DNA of 64,000 nt from the NCBI RefSeq assembly GCF_003047265.1, contig NZ_PZYY01000001.1:248001-312000 (forward strand). Direction: 5' to 3'. Source of the DNA: Nocardioides terrigena. GTDB lineage: Bacteria > Actinomycetota > Actinomycetes > Propionibacteriales > Nocardioidaceae. The notes below the pieces were generated by a model. The model had not been told where the DNA came from. It saw nothing but the letters and a program-made list of their open reading frames with translations, and searched no databases. The position numbers and the translations under genes were made by a program. Of this stretch, positions 8,894-18,093 are shown in pieces; the stretch's first letter is position 1; the number at the start of each line of letters is the position of its first letter.

Positions 8894-9877
8894 ATGACCC
8901 AGCCCAGCACGGGCCTGCGGGTCGGCGCCATCGGCGCCGGTCGCGTCGGCGCGACCCTGTCCGCCGCCCTCGTCCGCGCGGGCCACGAGATCGTGGCCGT
9001 CGCCGGCGAGTCCGACGCCTCCCGCCAGCGCAGCGCCGCACTGCTGCCCGGCGTACCCCTCGCGAAGCCCTCCGACGTCGCCCGGGCCTGCGACCTCCTG
9101 CTGCTCACCGTCCCCGACGACATGCTCCCCAACGTGGTCGCGATGCTGAGCGCGTCCGGCGCGATCCGCGAGGGCCAGTACGTCGTCCACACCTCCGGTC
9201 GCCACGGCCTCGCCGTCCTCGAGCCGGCCGCCGCCGTCGGTGCCCGCGTCATCGCGCTGCACCCGGCGATGACCTTCACCGGCACCGAGGTCGACCTGCC
9301 CCGCCTCGCGGGCTGCGTCTTCGGCGTCACCGCCGGGGACGCCGAGCGCGAGCTCACCGAGCGGCTGGTCGCCGACCTCGGCGGTCGCACCATGTGGGTG
9401 CCCGAGGACCGTCGCACGCTCTACCACGCAGGTCTTGCCCACGGAGCCAACCACCTGGTCACCCTCGTGACGCAGGCGATGGAGCTGCTCTCCCAGGCGA
9501 TGGACGTCACGGGTGACGGCAGCGACGCCGTCAGCCCCGCCGACACCCTGCGCCCGCTGCTCACCGCGGCCCTCGACAACGCCCTCGCGCAGGGCGACTC
9601 CGCCCTCACCGGGCCGATCGTCCGCGGCGACGTCGAGACCGTGCGTGCCCACCTCGCCGACATCGCCGCGACCGCCCCGCACACGCTCCCGTCGTACGTC
9701 GCGATGGCCCGCGCGACGCTCGAGCGCGTCGTCCTCGACGGCCGGGTGCTGCCCATCCGTGCGGCCAAGCTGGCCTCGGTCCTCGACGCCGCGGAGGTCT
9801 CGACCCCGCTCGACCGCCAGGCCCCGCTCGACCACCAGGGCGCTCCGGCGGCCCGGCCGGGGTCCTCGCGTCGATGA
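8894..9877 (+). CDS. Rossmann/DUF2520 NAD(P)-binding oxidoreductase
   Basis: A 327-residue protein with an N-terminal dinucleotide-binding fold (VGAIGAGRVGATLSAAL, the GxGxxG motif) and a C-terminal all-helical DUF2520 region (about 130-290), the shape of small ketoacid or hydroxyacid reductases. The segment HPAMTF is family-typical. The start is ATG 8894, with GAGAGG about 10 bases upstream. The stop overlaps panC (ATGA). Members sit next to panC across actinobacteria (Rv3603c in M. tuberculosis), and a related group (PanG) reduces ketopantoate. A ketopantoate reductase role is therefore plausible but inferred from context. The last 30 residues are a low-complexity tail. Confidence 0.85.
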   Translation: MTQPSTGLRVGAIGAGRVGATLSAALVRAGHEIVAVAGESDASRQRSAALLPGVPLAKPSDVARACDLLLLTVPDDMLPNVVAMLSASGAIREGQYVVHTSGRHGLAVLEPAAAVGARVIALHPAMTFTGTEVDLPRLAGCVFGVTAGDAERELTERLVADLGGRTMWVPEDRRTLYHAGLAHGANHLVTLVTQAMELLSQAMDVTGDGSDAVSPADTLRPLLTAALDNALAQGDSALTGPIVRGDVETVRAHLADIAATAPHTLPSYVAMARATLERVVLDGRVLPIRAAKLASVLDAAEVSTPLDRQAPLDHQGAPAARPGSSRR

Positions 9878-10779
9878 CCGCCACGCCCGTCCTCGCGTCC
9901 ACCCGCGAGGAGCTGAGGTCCTGGCGCGCACAACGGCCCGGCCGCGTCGCCCTGGTGCCGACCATGGGTGCCCTCCACGAGGGGCACGCCAGCCTGATGC
10001 GCACCGCTCGCGAGCACGCCGACACCGTGGTGGTGAGCGTCTTCGTCAACCCGCTCCAGTTCGGTGAGGGCGAGGACCTCGACCGCTACCCCCGCACCCT
10101 CGACGCCGACCTCGACGTCTGCGCGGCCGAGGGCGTCGACGTGGTCTTCGCGCCGTCAGTGGACGAGGTCTACCCGCACGGCGTGCGCAGCGAGCGGGGC
10201 GTCACCGTCGACCCCGGCCGGCTCGGCGACATCCTCGACGGCGAGAGCCGCCCCGGTCACTTCACCGGGGTGCTCACGGTCGTCGCCAAGCTCCTCGGCC
10301 TGGTGCAGCCCGACGTCGCGGTCTTCGGCCAGAAGGACTACCAGCAGCTCGCGCTGATCACCCGGATGGTCGGCGACCTCTGCCTGCCGGTCGAGGTCGT
10401 GGGCGCCGAGACCGTCCGCGAGGCTGATGGCCTGGCGCTCTCCAGCCGGAACCGTTACCTCGACGCCGACCAGCGGATCGCCGCGGTCGCGCTCAGCCGC
10501 GCGCTGCGGGCGGCGCGGGAGCGGGCGGCGTACGGCGTCCCCTCGGCGCGCTGGGCGGCGATGCGGGTCCTCAAGGCGGAGCCGGGCGTGGAGCTCGACT
10601 ACCTCGCGCTCACCGGTGTCGACCTCGGCGAGCCGCCCGCGCACGGTGAGGGCCGGATCCTGGTGGCCGCCCGGCTCGGCACCACGCGGCTCATCGACAA
10701 CATGCCCATCGTCTTCGACACGCTCCCGCAGGCGGGCACCCCCACCGGGGGCCCGACCACCCACGAAAGGAGCAGCTGA
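9874..10779 (+). CDS. panC: Pantothenate synthetase
   Basis: Pantoate--beta-alanine ligase, 301 residues, ATP-dependent condensation giving pantothenate (vitamin B5). The class I nucleotidylyl-transferase motif [10 protein letters not shown] (residues 29-38), QKDYQQ and the KMSKS-equivalent LSSRN are present, as are the pantoate-binding FVNPLQF and the SRPGHFTGV loop. Length is normal; the last 20 residues are an unconserved tail. Both ends overlap neighbours: ATGA with the DUF2520 gene and TGATG with panD, consistent with one coupled operon. PanD supplies the beta-alanine. Confidence 0.97.
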   Translation: MTATPVLASTREELRSWRAQRPGRVALVPTMGALHEGHASLMRTAREHADTVVVSVFVNPLQFGEGEDLDRYPRTLDADLDVCAAEGVDVVFAPSVDEVYPHGVRSERGVTVDPGRLGDILDGESRPGHFTGVLTVVAKLLGLVQPDVAVFGQKDYQQLALITRMVGDLCLPVEVVGAETVREADGLALSSRNRYLDADQRIAAVALSRALRAARERAAYGVPSARWAAMRVLKAEPGVELDYLALTGVDLGEPPAHGEGRILVAARLGTTRLIDNMPIVFDTLPQAGTPTGGPTTHERSS

Positions 10780-11195
10780 TGCTGCGCACGATGATGAAGT
10801 CCAAGATCCACCGGGCCACCGTCACCCAGGCGGACCTCCACTACGTCGGCTCGGTGACGGTCGACGAGGACCTCCTCGACGCCGCCGACCTGCTCGTGGG
10901 CGAGCTCGTCCACATCGTCGACGTCACCAACGGCGCCCGGCTGGAGACCTACACGATCGCCGGCGAGCGCGGCTCGGGCGTGATCGGCATCAACGGCGCC
11001 GCGGCCCGCCTGGTGCACCCCGGTGACACCGTCATCCTCATCGCCTACGCGCAGGTCGAGGACGCCGAGGCCCGCGAGCTCACGCCCTCGGTGGTGTTCG
11101 TGGACGCGGACAACAAGGTGATGGCCACCGGCTACGACCCCGCCGAGACGTTCGGCGACCCGTCGCTGACCCGCGGCGACGCCGTGTCCCGCTAG
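10779..11195 (+). CDS. panD: Aspartate 1-decarboxylase
   Basis: A 138-residue pyruvoyl-dependent enzyme making beta-alanine from L-aspartate for PanC. The proenzyme self-cleaves at the Gly24-Ser25 bond (YVGSVTVD), generating the pyruvoyl group from Ser25; the catalytic region [14 protein letters not shown] and the loop [10 protein letters not shown] are intact. The start at ATG 10779 shares bases with the panC stop, and AAAGGAG lies about 10 bases upstream. Two further Met residues (5 and 6) offer alternatives, but the [13 protein letters not shown] form is the usual one. Its TAG stop is also the first half of the nadB -10 element. Confidence 0.97.
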   Translation: MLRTMMKSKIHRATVTQADLHYVGSVTVDEDLLDAADLLVGELVHIVDVTNGARLETYTIAGERGSGVIGINGAAARLVHPGDTVILIAYAQVEDAEARELTPSVVFVDADNKVMATGYDPAETFGDPSLTRGDAVSR

Positions 11196-11198
11196 CCT
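11193..11198 (+). promoter_or_regulatory. -10 element of nadB overlapping the panD stop codon
   Basis: TAGCCT (11193-11198) contains the panD TAG stop and is 6 bases from the nadB ATG at 11205, the leaderless spacing seen elsewhere in the window. NadB could thus be made both from panC-panD read-through and from its own leaderless mRNA. Confidence 0.5.
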
Positions 11199-11204
11199 GC
11201 GCTG

Positions 11205-12893
11205 ATGCAGTCGACGTCCACGGTGACGCTTCCCCAGCGCCTGCGGGCGCCCGACCCGGGCTGGACCACCCGGGCGGACGTCGTGGTGATCGGCTCCGGG
11301 ATCGCCGGGCTGACGGCCGCGCTGCGCATCCACGCCGAGGACAGCTCGCTGTCGCTGCTCGTCGTCACCAAGGACGTCCTCAACGCCGGCTCCACCCAGT
11401 GGGCGCAGGGCGGCATCGCGGCCGCCCTCGGGCCCGGTGACACCCCCGAGCAGCACCTGCACGACACCCTGGTCGCCGGCGCGGGTGCCTGCGACGAGGA
11501 GGCGGTCCGGGTGCTGGTGACGGAGGGGCCCGATGCGGTCCGCGAGCTGATCGACCTGGGCACCGTCTTCGACCACCACCCCGACGGCGAGCTGTCGCTG
11601 ACCCGGGAGGGCGGCCACCACCGCGACCGCATCGCCCACGCCGGCGGCGACGCCACGGGCGCCGAGATCCAGCGGGCCCTCATCGCCGCCGTCGAGCGGG
11701 CACCGGCCATCGAGGTCATCCAGCACGCCCTCGCGGTCGACCTGCTCCGCGCCGACGACGGCGGCGTCGCGGGCGTCACGCTGCACGTGCTCGGCGAGGG
11801 CCAGCGCGACGGGGTCGGGGCCGTGCACTGCCGGGCGGTGGTGCTGGCCTCCGGCGGCCTCGGCCAGGTCTTCTCCCAGTCGACCAACCCGAGCGTCTCG
11901 ACCGGTGACGGGATGGCCCTGGCGCTGCGGGCCGGAGCGACCCTGCGCGACCTCGAGTTCGTCCAGTTCCACCCCACCGTGATGTACCTCGGACCCGACT
12001 CCCAGGGCCAGCAGCCGCTGATCTCCGAGGCGGTCCGCGGGGAGGGGGCCTTCCTCGTCGACTGGGAGTGCGCCCGCTTCATGCAGGGCGAGCACGAGCT
12101 CGCCGACCTCGCGCCCCGCGACGTGGTCGCCAAGGCGATCACCCGTCGGATGATCGAGACCGGACGGCCGCACATGTGGCTCGACGCCCGTCACCTGGGG
12201 GCGGCCTTCTGGGAGCGCCGGTTCCCCACCATCCTGGCCGTCTGCCGCGAGCACGGCATCGACCCGGCGACCGACCTGATCCCGGTGGCGCCGGCCCAGC
12301 ACTACGCCTCCGGCGGGGTCGCCACCGACCTGCACGGCCGCTCCGACGTCCCCGGCCTCTACGCCACCGGGGAGGTGGCCTGCTCCGGCGTCCACGGCGC
12401 CAACCGGCTGGCCTCCAACTCGCTGCTCGAGGGGCTCGTCTTCTCCCGGCGGATCGCCGCGGTCCTGCCCGGCGAGCTCCGGCCGTGGGCCGACCCGGTC
12501 GCCGACGACCCGCGTCCCGACGGTCTCGTCGCCGGGGACCGCCGCCGTCCGCTGCAGGAGCTGATGACGACCCGGGTCGGCGTGCTCCGCTCGGCCGACG
12601 GCATCGGAGCCGCCCTCGACGGGTTGTCCGGCCTGGGCGCCGACGGCCACGAGGCCCCCGGTGTCGACGGGTGGGAGACGACCAACCTGCTCTCCCTCAG
12701 CACCGCCCTGGCCGGCGCCGCGCTGCTCCGCGAGGAGACCCGCGGCTCCCACTGGCGCGAGGACTTCCCCGAGCGCGACGACGTCGCCTGGGCCGGGCAC
12801 GTCGACAGCCGCGTCGTCGACGGCCTGCTCCGCCAGGACTTCGTCCCGGCTCCCTCGACCGACCCGTCCACCCCCACCGCGGAGAAGCGATGA
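11205..12893 (+). CDS. nadB: L-aspartate oxidase
   Basis: A 562-residue FAD enzyme oxidising L-aspartate to iminoaspartate, the first step of de novo NAD synthesis. The FAD-binding GSGIAGLTAAL near residue 28, the flavin/substrate segments STQWAQGGIAAAL and VVLASGGLGQVF, and the active-site strand QHYASGGVATD are all present. Length and domain order (FAD domain, capping domain, C-terminal helical bundle) match the family. The ATG is 6 bases after a TAGCCT hexamer. The stop overlaps nadC (ATGA). The usual partner quinolinate synthase, nadA, is not in this window. Confidence 0.96.
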   Translation: MQSTSTVTLPQRLRAPDPGWTTRADVVVIGSGIAGLTAALRIHAEDSSLSLLVVTKDVLNAGSTQWAQGGIAAALGPGDTPEQHLHDTLVAGAGACDEEAVRVLVTEGPDAVRELIDLGTVFDHHPDGELSLTREGGHHRDRIAHAGGDATGAEIQRALIAAVERAPAIEVIQHALAVDLLRADDGGVAGVTLHVLGEGQRDGVGAVHCRAVVLASGGLGQVFSQSTNPSVSTGDGMALALRAGATLRDLEFVQFHPTVMYLGPDSQGQQPLISEAVRGEGAFLVDWECARFMQGEHELADLAPRDVVAKAITRRMIETGRPHMWLDARHLGAAFWERRFPTILAVCREHGIDPATDLIPVAPAQHYASGGVATDLHGRSDVPGLYATGEVACSGVHGANRLASNSLLEGLVFSRRIAAVLPGELRPWADPVADDPRPDGLVAGDRRRPLQELMTTRVGVLRSADGIGAALDGLSGLGADGHEAPGVDGWETTNLLSLSTALAGAALLREETRGSHWREDFPERDDVAWAGHVDSRVVDGLLRQDFVPAPSTDPSTPTAEKR

Positions 12894-13810
12894 ACCCCAC
12901 GCCGTACGACGCCCTGCCGCCGGAGCTGCTCGCCGAGGTCCGCGACGCGGGGCTCGACCCGGAGCAGGTCTACGCCGACATCGCCCGTGCCCTCGCCGAG
13001 GACCTGCCCGACGGTGCGGACGACGCGACGAGCGTCGCGACGATCCCGGCCGACGCCACCGGCCGGGCAGACTGGGCGGCCCGCGAGCCCGGGGTCGTGG
13101 CCGGCCTCGCGCTCGCCGCGATGGTCTTCCACTTCGTCATGGGCGACGCGGTCACGATCACCGGCCGGGTCCCCGACGGCACCCGCGTGGACGCGGGCGA
13201 CGTCGTGCTGCACGTCGCCGGGCCGACCCGCGGCCTGCTCACCGCCGAGCGCACCGCCCTCAACTTCGCCAGCCACCTCTCCGGGGTCGCCACCGCCACC
13301 AGCCGCTGGGTCGCGGCCCTCGAGGGCACCGGAGCCCGGGTCCTCGACACCCGCAAGACGATGCCGGGCTGGCGGGCGCTCCAGAAGTACGCCGTGCGGT
13401 GCGGCGGTGGCGTCAACCATCGCTTCAGCCTGGCCGACAAGGCGATGATCAAGGACAACCACGTCATCGCGGCCGGGGGAGTGGTGCCGGCCATCGAGGC
13501 CGTGCGGGCGGCGTACCCCGGACTGCCGATCATCAGCGAGGTCACCGACCTCGACCAGCTGCGGGCCCTGCTCGACGTCGGCGCGGAGTGGATCCTGCTC
13601 GACAACATGGACGACGCGACGATGGCCGAGGCGGTCCGGATCACCGGCGGTCGGGCGATCCTCGAGGCGTCCGGCGGCCTCACCCTCGAGCGCGCCCGCT
13701 CGGTCGCCGAGACGGGCGTCGACTACATCTCGGTGGGGGCCCTGACGCACAGCGTGGTGGTCTTCGACCTCGGCATGGACCTCGTCGACGACAGCGCCAC
13801 GGACTCCTGA
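12890..13810 (+). CDS. nadC: Nicotinate-nucleotide pyrophosphorylase (carboxylating)
   Basis: A 306-residue quinolinate phosphoribosyltransferase converting quinolinate plus PRPP to nicotinate mononucleotide. The signatures DTRKTMPGWRALQKYAVRCGG and NHRFSLADKAMIKDNH carry the basic residues that bind quinolinate and PRPP; EASGGL and ISVGALTHS close the barrel. A 20-residue N-terminal extension precedes the usual start of homology. ATG 12890 overlaps the nadB stop. One base separates its stop from coaX, so pantothenate, NAD and CoA genes form one cofactor transcription unit. Confidence 0.96.
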   Translation: MNPTPYDALPPELLAEVRDAGLDPEQVYADIARALAEDLPDGADDATSVATIPADATGRADWAAREPGVVAGLALAAMVFHFVMGDAVTITGRVPDGTRVDAGDVVLHVAGPTRGLLTAERTALNFASHLSGVATATSRWVAALEGTGARVLDTRKTMPGWRALQKYAVRCGGGVNHRFSLADKAMIKDNHVIAAGGVVPAIEAVRAAYPGLPIISEVTDLDQLRALLDVGAEWILLDNMDDATMAEAVRITGGRAILEASGGLTLERARSVAETGVDYISVGALTHSVVVFDLGMDLVDDSATDS

Positions 13811-13811
13811 G

Positions 13812-14585
13812 ATGACGCTCCTCGCGGCCGACATCGGCAACAGCCACACCTTCCTCGGCCTCTTCGACGGCGAGGAGGTGGCGCACCACTGGCGGGTGGC
13901 CACCGACGAGCGGCGTACGTCGGACGAGTGGGCCGTCCTGGTGCGGGGGCTGCTCGCGGACGTGGACGCCACCGGGATCACCGGCATCTCCGTGTGCGCG
14001 ACCGTCCCGGCGGTGCTGCACGAGTGGCGCGACATGATGGCCCGCCACTTCCCGCAGGCGCACAGCGTCGTCGTCGAGCCCGGCGTGCGCACCGGGGTCC
14101 CGGTGCTGATGGACAACCCGCGGGAGGTGGGTGCCGACCGCATCATCAACGCGCTCGCCGCCGCGACGCTGTACGGCGGCCCGGCGATCGTCGTGGACTT
14201 CGGGACCGCGACGACCTTCGACGTGGTCAGCGGCGCCGGCCAGTACATCGGCGGCGCCATCGCCCCCGGCATCGAGATCTCGCTGGAGGCCCTCGGCCGT
14301 CGGGGCGCCCAGCTGCGCAAGGTGGAGCTGGCCCGGCCCCGCTCGGTCATCGCCAAGAACACCGTCGAGGCACTGCAGAGCGGGATGATCTTCGGCGTCG
14401 CTGCGCAGGTGGAGGGCATCGTCGACCGGATGATCGCCGAGCTCGGCGTCGCGGTCGGCGACGTCACCGTCATCGCGACCGGTCACCTCGCGACGCTGCT
14501 GCTCGACGAGTGCGACTGCTTCACCGAGCACTCCCCGTGGCTCACGCTCCAGGGACTGCGCCTCGTCTATGAGCGCAACTCTTGA
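13812..14585 (+). CDS. coaX: Type III pantothenate kinase
   Basis: A 257-residue kinase catalysing the first step from pantothenate to coenzyme A. It is of the acetate/sugar-kinase fold typical of CoaX: DIGN phosphate loop at residues 7-10, GADRIIN, the second phosphate motif VVDFGTATTFD and the adenosine region GGAIAPGIEIS. The invariant Asp (GADR) expected for pantothenate binding is present. It lies at the end of the panC-panD-nadB-nadC run, which is the natural supply line of its substrate. ATG 13812 follows nadC by one base with no strong Shine-Dalgarno, suggesting reinitiation. Confidence 0.96.
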   Translation: MTLLAADIGNSHTFLGLFDGEEVAHHWRVATDERRTSDEWAVLVRGLLADVDATGITGISVCATVPAVLHEWRDMMARHFPQAHSVVVEPGVRTGVPVLMDNPREVGADRIINALAAATLYGGPAIVVDFGTATTFDVVSGAGQYIGGAIAPGIEISLEALGRRGAQLRKVELARPRSVIAKNTVEALQSGMIFGVAAQVEGIVDRMIAELGVAVGDVTVIATGHLATLLLDECDCFTEHSPWLTLQGLRLVYERNS

Positions 14586-14603
14586 ATTCCACTCCCTTCG
14601 GTC

Positions 14604-14648
14604 AATAGCCAATGGTCAATACCATTTGGCGTGGCTATTTGCTTTTGC
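14604..14648 (+). terminator. AT-rich hairpin after coaX / upstream of lsr2
   Basis: Outer arms AATAGCCA (14604-14611) and TGGCTATT (14632-14639) enclose an inner hairpin (ATGGT...ACCAT), followed by TTGCTTTT. It could terminate the cofactor operon. The stretch is also notably AT-rich for this genome, and Lsr2 binds AT-rich DNA, so an autoregulatory site is an alternative. Confidence 0.6.
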
Positions 14649-14715
14649 GAATTGCGCGCGAGTATCTTCCTGACACCCCCGAGTAGTAATGCTCGTCTTC
14701 TGGAAGAAGGAAAAC

Positions 14716-15051
14716 GTGGCACAAAAGGTCAACATCATCCTGGTCGACGACCTCGACGGCTCCGAGGCCACCGAGACCGTCTCGTTCGGCCTCGACGGCG
14801 CGTCGTACGAGATCGACCTCAACGACGGCAACGCCGCCGCCCTGCGTGAGGCCCTGAGCGGCTATGTCGGCCACGCGCGCAAGGTCACCGGCGGCGCCCG
14901 CCGCGGTCGCCGTGCCGGCTCCGCCTCCTCGTCGTCCGGCGCCTCCAACACCAAGGACGTCCGCGAATGGGCCAAGTCCCAGGGCATGGACGTCTCCGAG
15001 CGCGGACGCATCTCCGCCGACGTCCAGCAGGCGTACGACGCCGCGCACTGA
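14716..15051 (+). CDS. lsr2: Lsr2 nucleoid-associated protein
   Basis: A 111-residue H-NS-like xenogeneic silencer. The N-terminal dimerisation domain (AQKVNIILVDDLDGSEATET through ALREALSGYVGHAR) is joined by a Gly/Arg/Ser linker to the DNA-binding domain DVREWAKSQGMDVSERGRIS, whose RGR inserts into the minor groove of AT-rich DNA. I choose GTG 14716 because it matches the near-universal AQKV start and has GAAGAAGG 5 bases upstream; an ATG at 14689 would add nine unconserved residues. A likely -10, TAGTAA, lies near 14684. Location between coaX and clpC follows the mycobacterial order, without lysS. Confidence 0.95.
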   Translation: MAQKVNIILVDDLDGSEATETVSFGLDGASYEIDLNDGNAAALREALSGYVGHARKVTGGARRGRRAGSASSSSGASNTKDVREWAKSQGMDVSERGRISADVQQAYDAAH

Positions 15052-15064
15052 ATTAAGTCTCGAT

Positions 15065-15098
15065 CGGCGCCGCATTCCCGTCCGGGAGTGCGGCGCCG
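15065..15098 (+). terminator. Intrinsic terminator of lsr2
   Basis: Perfect 10-base arms CGGCGCCGCA (15065-15074) and TGCGGCGCCG (15089-15098), extended by TCCC/GGGA inside, with a T-rich TGTCATTGATTCCTT tail. This is a convincing rho-independent terminator 13 bases after the lsr2 stop. Confidence 0.85.
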
Positions 15099-15253
15099 TG
15101 TCATTGATTCCTTGACAATCGACCCATGCTCATCGGCCATTGCCCCTTTCCGGTCCCGGTTGCACTGTCGATGTGATTCCCGCGAGGCCGTCGCGCTGTG
15201 GCCCGCACGTGCGACCTGTGTGGACGAAGGGTGGACGTCGGCCGCCTCGCGGG

Positions 15254-15303
15254 TGTTCGCTGAGAGCGGACGCCTCCGCTGCGCGACCGGGAACACGTAG
15301 GGT
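15254..15303 (+). promoter_or_regulatory. ClgR-type activator box and -10 element of clpC
   Basis: TGTTCGCTGAGAGCGGAC (15254-15271) fits the published ClgR consensus WNNWCGCYNANRGCGWWS with one mismatch, and the shorter Streptomyces form GTTCGC-N5-GCG exactly. A TAGGGT -10 (15298-15303) lies 26 bases further, putting the box about 40-55 bases before the deduced start, an activator position. No recognisable -35 is present, as expected of an activated promoter. Confidence 0.75.
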
Positions 15304-15382
15304 GGAGTCGGGCGTTGAGCCCACTGTCCGCCCACCGTCTGACGGTGGTCTCGCGGACGCACAGACGGAGCAAGGAGCGCAC

Positions 15383-17983
15383 ATGTTCGAGCGGTTCACC
15401 GACCGAGCCCGGCGAGTTGTCGTGCTGGCCCAGGAAGAGGCCCGCATGCTCTCCCACAACTACATCGGCACCGAGCACATCCTGCTCGGGCTGATCCACG
15501 AGGGCGAAGGCGTCGCGGCCAAGGCGCTGGAGTCCCTCGACATCTCCCTGGAGGCAGTGCGCGCCCAGGTCGAGGAGATCATCGGCCAGGGCCAGCAGGC
15601 CCCGTCCGGCCACATCCCCTTCACGCCACGCGCCAAGAAGGTGCTCGAGCTGTCGTTGCGCGAGGCGCTCCAGCTCGGCCACTCCTACATCGGCACCGAG
15701 CACATCCTGCTCGGGCTGATCCGCGAGGGCGAGGGCGTGGCCGCCCAGGTCCTCCAGAAGCTCGGCGCCGACCTCAACCGGGTCCGGCAGCAGGTCATCC
15801 AGCTGCTCAGCGGCTTCCAGGGCAAGGAGTCGGCCGCGTCCGGCTCCGCCACCGGCGGCTCGTCGTCCGAGGCGCCCTCGAGCTCGCTGGTCCTCGACCA
15901 GTTCGGCCGCAACCTGACGCAGGCCGCCCGCGAGGGCAAGCTCGACCCGGTCATCGGGCGCGAGCAGGAGATCGAGCGCGTCATGCAGATCCTGTCGCGC
16001 CGCACGAAGAACAACCCCGTCCTCATCGGCGAGCCCGGCGTCGGCAAGACGACCATCGTCGAGGGCCTGGCCCAGGACATCGTCAAGGGCAACGTGCCCG
16101 AGACGCTCAAGGACAAGCAGATCTACACCCTCGACCTCGGCGCGCTGGTCGCGGGCTCCCGCTACCGCGGTGACTTCGAGGAGCGCCTCAAGAAGGTCCT
16201 CAAGGAGATCCGCACCCGCGGCGACATCGTGCTCTTCATCGACGAGATCCACACCCTCGTCGGTGCCGGCGCGGCCGAGGGTGCCATCGACGCTGCCTCG
16301 ATCCTCAAGCCGATGCTGGCCCGTGGTGAGCTCCAGACCATCGGTGCCACCACGCTCGACGAGTACCGCAAGTACCTCGAGAAGGACGCCGCCCTCGAGC
16401 GCCGCTTCCAGCCCATCCAGGTGCAGGAGCCCTCGATCGCGCACACCATCGAGATGCTCAAGGGCCTGCGCGACCGCTACGAGGCGCACCACCGGGTGAC
16501 CATCACCGACGAGGCGCTCGTCTCGGCCGCGACCCTGGCCGACCGCTACATCTCCGACCGGTTCCTGCCGGACAAGGCGATCGACCTCATCGACGAGGCG
16601 GGCTCGCGCCTGCGCATCCGTCGGATGACGGCCCCGGCCGACCTGCGTGAGTACGACGACAAGATCGCCGACGTGCGCCAGCGCAAGGAGGCCGCGATCG
16701 ACGGCCAGGACTTCGAGGCCGCCGCGCGCCTGCGCGACGAGGAGAAGCAGCTGATCGCCCGCAAGTCCGAGCGTGAGTCGCAGTGGCGCTCGGGCGACAT
16801 GGACGAGGTCGCGGAGGTCGACGAGGAGCTCATCGCCGAGGTGCTCGCCGTGGCGACCGGCATCCCGATCGTCAAGCTCTCCGAGGCGGAGTCGACGCGC
16901 CTGCTCAACATGGAGGACGAGCTCCACAAGCGCGTGATCGGCCAGGAGGAGGCCGTCAAGGCACTCTCCCGCGCCATCCGTCGTACGCGTGCCGGACTCA
17001 AGGACCCCAAGCGTCCCGGCGGGTCGTTCATCTTCGCCGGGCCCTCGGGCGTCGGCAAGACGTGGCTGTCCAAGACGCTCGCCGACTTCCTCTTCGGCGA
17101 CGAGGACTCGCTGATCCAGCTCGACATGAGCGAGTTCGGCGAGAAGCACACCGTGTCGCGGCTCTTCGGTTCGCCTCCCGGCTACGTCGGCTACGAAGAG
17201 GGCGGCCAGCTCACCGAGAAGGTCCGGCGCAAGCCGTTCTCGGTGGTGCTGTTCGACGAGGTCGAGAAGGCCCACCCGGACATCTTCAACAGCCTGCTGC
17301 AGATCCTCGAGGAAGGTCGCCTGACCGACTCGCAGGGCCGGGTGGTCGACTTCAAGAACACCGTCATCATCATGACCACCAACCTCGGCACCCGCGACAT
17401 CGCCAAGGGCGTCAACCTCGGCTTCCAGCAGTCGGGCGAGGCGGGGTCCTACGACCGGATGAAGAGCAAGGTCTCGGAGGAGCTCAAGCAGCACTTCAAG
17501 CCCGAGTTCCTCAACCGCGTCGACGAGATCATCGTGTTCCCGCCGCTGTCGCAGGACCAGATCGTCTCCATGGTCGACAACATGATCGCGGGCGTCGAGC
17601 TGCGGCTCAAGGACCGCGACATGCAGCTCGAGCTGACCCAGCCGGCCAAGAACCTGCTGGCCCAGCGGGGCTTCGACCCGGTGTTGGGTGCGCGCCCGCT
17701 GCGTCGCACGATCCAGCGCGAGATCGAGGACGTGATGGCCGAGAAGATGCTCTTCGGCGAGATCGGCCCCGGTCAGATCGTGCTGGTCGACGTGGAGGGC
17801 GAGGGTCCGTCCGCGACCTTCACCTTCCAGGGCCAGAAGGTCTCGGCGCTGCCCGACCTGCCGCCGTTCGAGACGGCCGACGTGGGCGCCGAGTCGCTCG
17901 ACATCGCGGTCCCGGTCGAGGGCGAGGGTCCCGACGACTCCGAGGGTCCCACCGACGTCCCCCGGGCCACCGGTCCCGAGTGA
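15383..17983 (+). CDS. clpC: ATP-dependent Clp protease ATP-binding subunit ClpC
   Basis: An 866-residue Hsp100 unfoldase that feeds proteins to ClpP. Order: two N-terminal Clp repeats (each with [17 protein letters not shown] text), linker, AAA+ module 1 (GEPGVGKT, Walker B FIDEIHTL), a short coiled-coil middle domain (about residues 410-475), AAA+ module 2 ([14 protein letters not shown], Walker [10 protein letters not shown]), and the small C-terminal domain ending [16 protein letters not shown] Gly-rich (I/L/V)GF-type ClpP loop region is present around NLGFQQ. ATG 15383 has AAGGAG 5 bases upstream. Residue 561, right after the second Walker A GKT, is Trp where family members usually have Glu. 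The acidic 35-residue tail is variable. Confidence 0.98.
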   Translation: MFERFTDRARRVVVLAQEEARMLSHNYIGTEHILLGLIHEGEGVAAKALESLDISLEAVRAQVEEIIGQGQQAPSGHIPFTPRAKKVLELSLREALQLGHSYIGTEHILLGLIREGEGVAAQVLQKLGADLNRVRQQVIQLLSGFQGKESAASGSATGGSSSEAPSSSLVLDQFGRNLTQAAREGKLDPVIGREQEIERVMQILSRRTKNNPVLIGEPGVGKTTIVEGLAQDIVKGNVPETLKDKQIYTLDLGALVAGSRYRGDFEERLKKVLKEIRTRGDIVLFIDEIHTLVGAGAAEGAIDAASILKPMLARGELQTIGATTLDEYRKYLEKDAALERRFQPIQVQEPSIAHTIEMLKGLRDRYEAHHRVTITDEALVSAATLADRYISDRFLPDKAIDLIDEAGSRLRIRRMTAPADLREYDDKIADVRQRKEAAIDGQDFEAAARLRDEEKQLIARKSERESQWRSGDMDEVAEVDEELIAEVLAVATGIPIVKLSEAESTRLLNMEDELHKRVIGQEEAVKALSRAIRRTRAGLKDPKRPGGSFIFAGPSGVGKTWLSKTLADFLFGDEDSLIQLDMSEFGEKHTVSRLFGSPPGYVGYEEGGQLTEKVRRKPFSVVLFDEVEKAHPDIFNSLLQILEEGRLTDSQGRVVDFKNTVIIMTTNLGTRDIAKGVNLGFQQSGEAGSYDRMKSKVSEELKQHFKPEFLNRVDEIIVFPPLSQDQIVSMVDNMIAGVELRLKDRDMQLELTQPAKNLLAQRGFDPVLGARPLRRTIQREIEDVMAEKMLFGEIGPGQIVLVDVEGEGPSATFTFQGQKVSALPDLPPFETADVGAESLDIAVPVEGEGPDDSEGPTDVPRATGPE

Positions 17984-18010
17984 CGATCGACTGACACCGC
18001 ACCACCACGA

Positions 18011-18042
18011 GGAGCCCCCGGCGCACCCGCGCCGGGGGCTCC
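18011..18042 (+). terminator. Strong terminator hairpin of clpC
   Basis: Perfect 14-base GC-rich arms (18011-18024 and 18029-18042) around an ACCC loop, 27 bases after the clpC stop. No T tract follows. Confidence 0.85.
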
Positions 18043-18093
18043 CGTGCGTCCGGGACCCGTCTGTCTCGCCGCCCCCGGGAGTGGACCTCTCCT

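Larger units (their letters stand above)
15052..15382 (+). other. Non-coding gap between lsr2 and clpC
   Basis: This 331-base gap holds the lsr2 terminator, an isolated TTGACA (15112-15117) without a good -10 partner, the ClgR box and -10 of clpC, about 80 bases of leader and the clpC Shine-Dalgarno AAGGAG (15372-15377). No small gene stands out; open frames across it are shadows. Confidence 0.7.
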
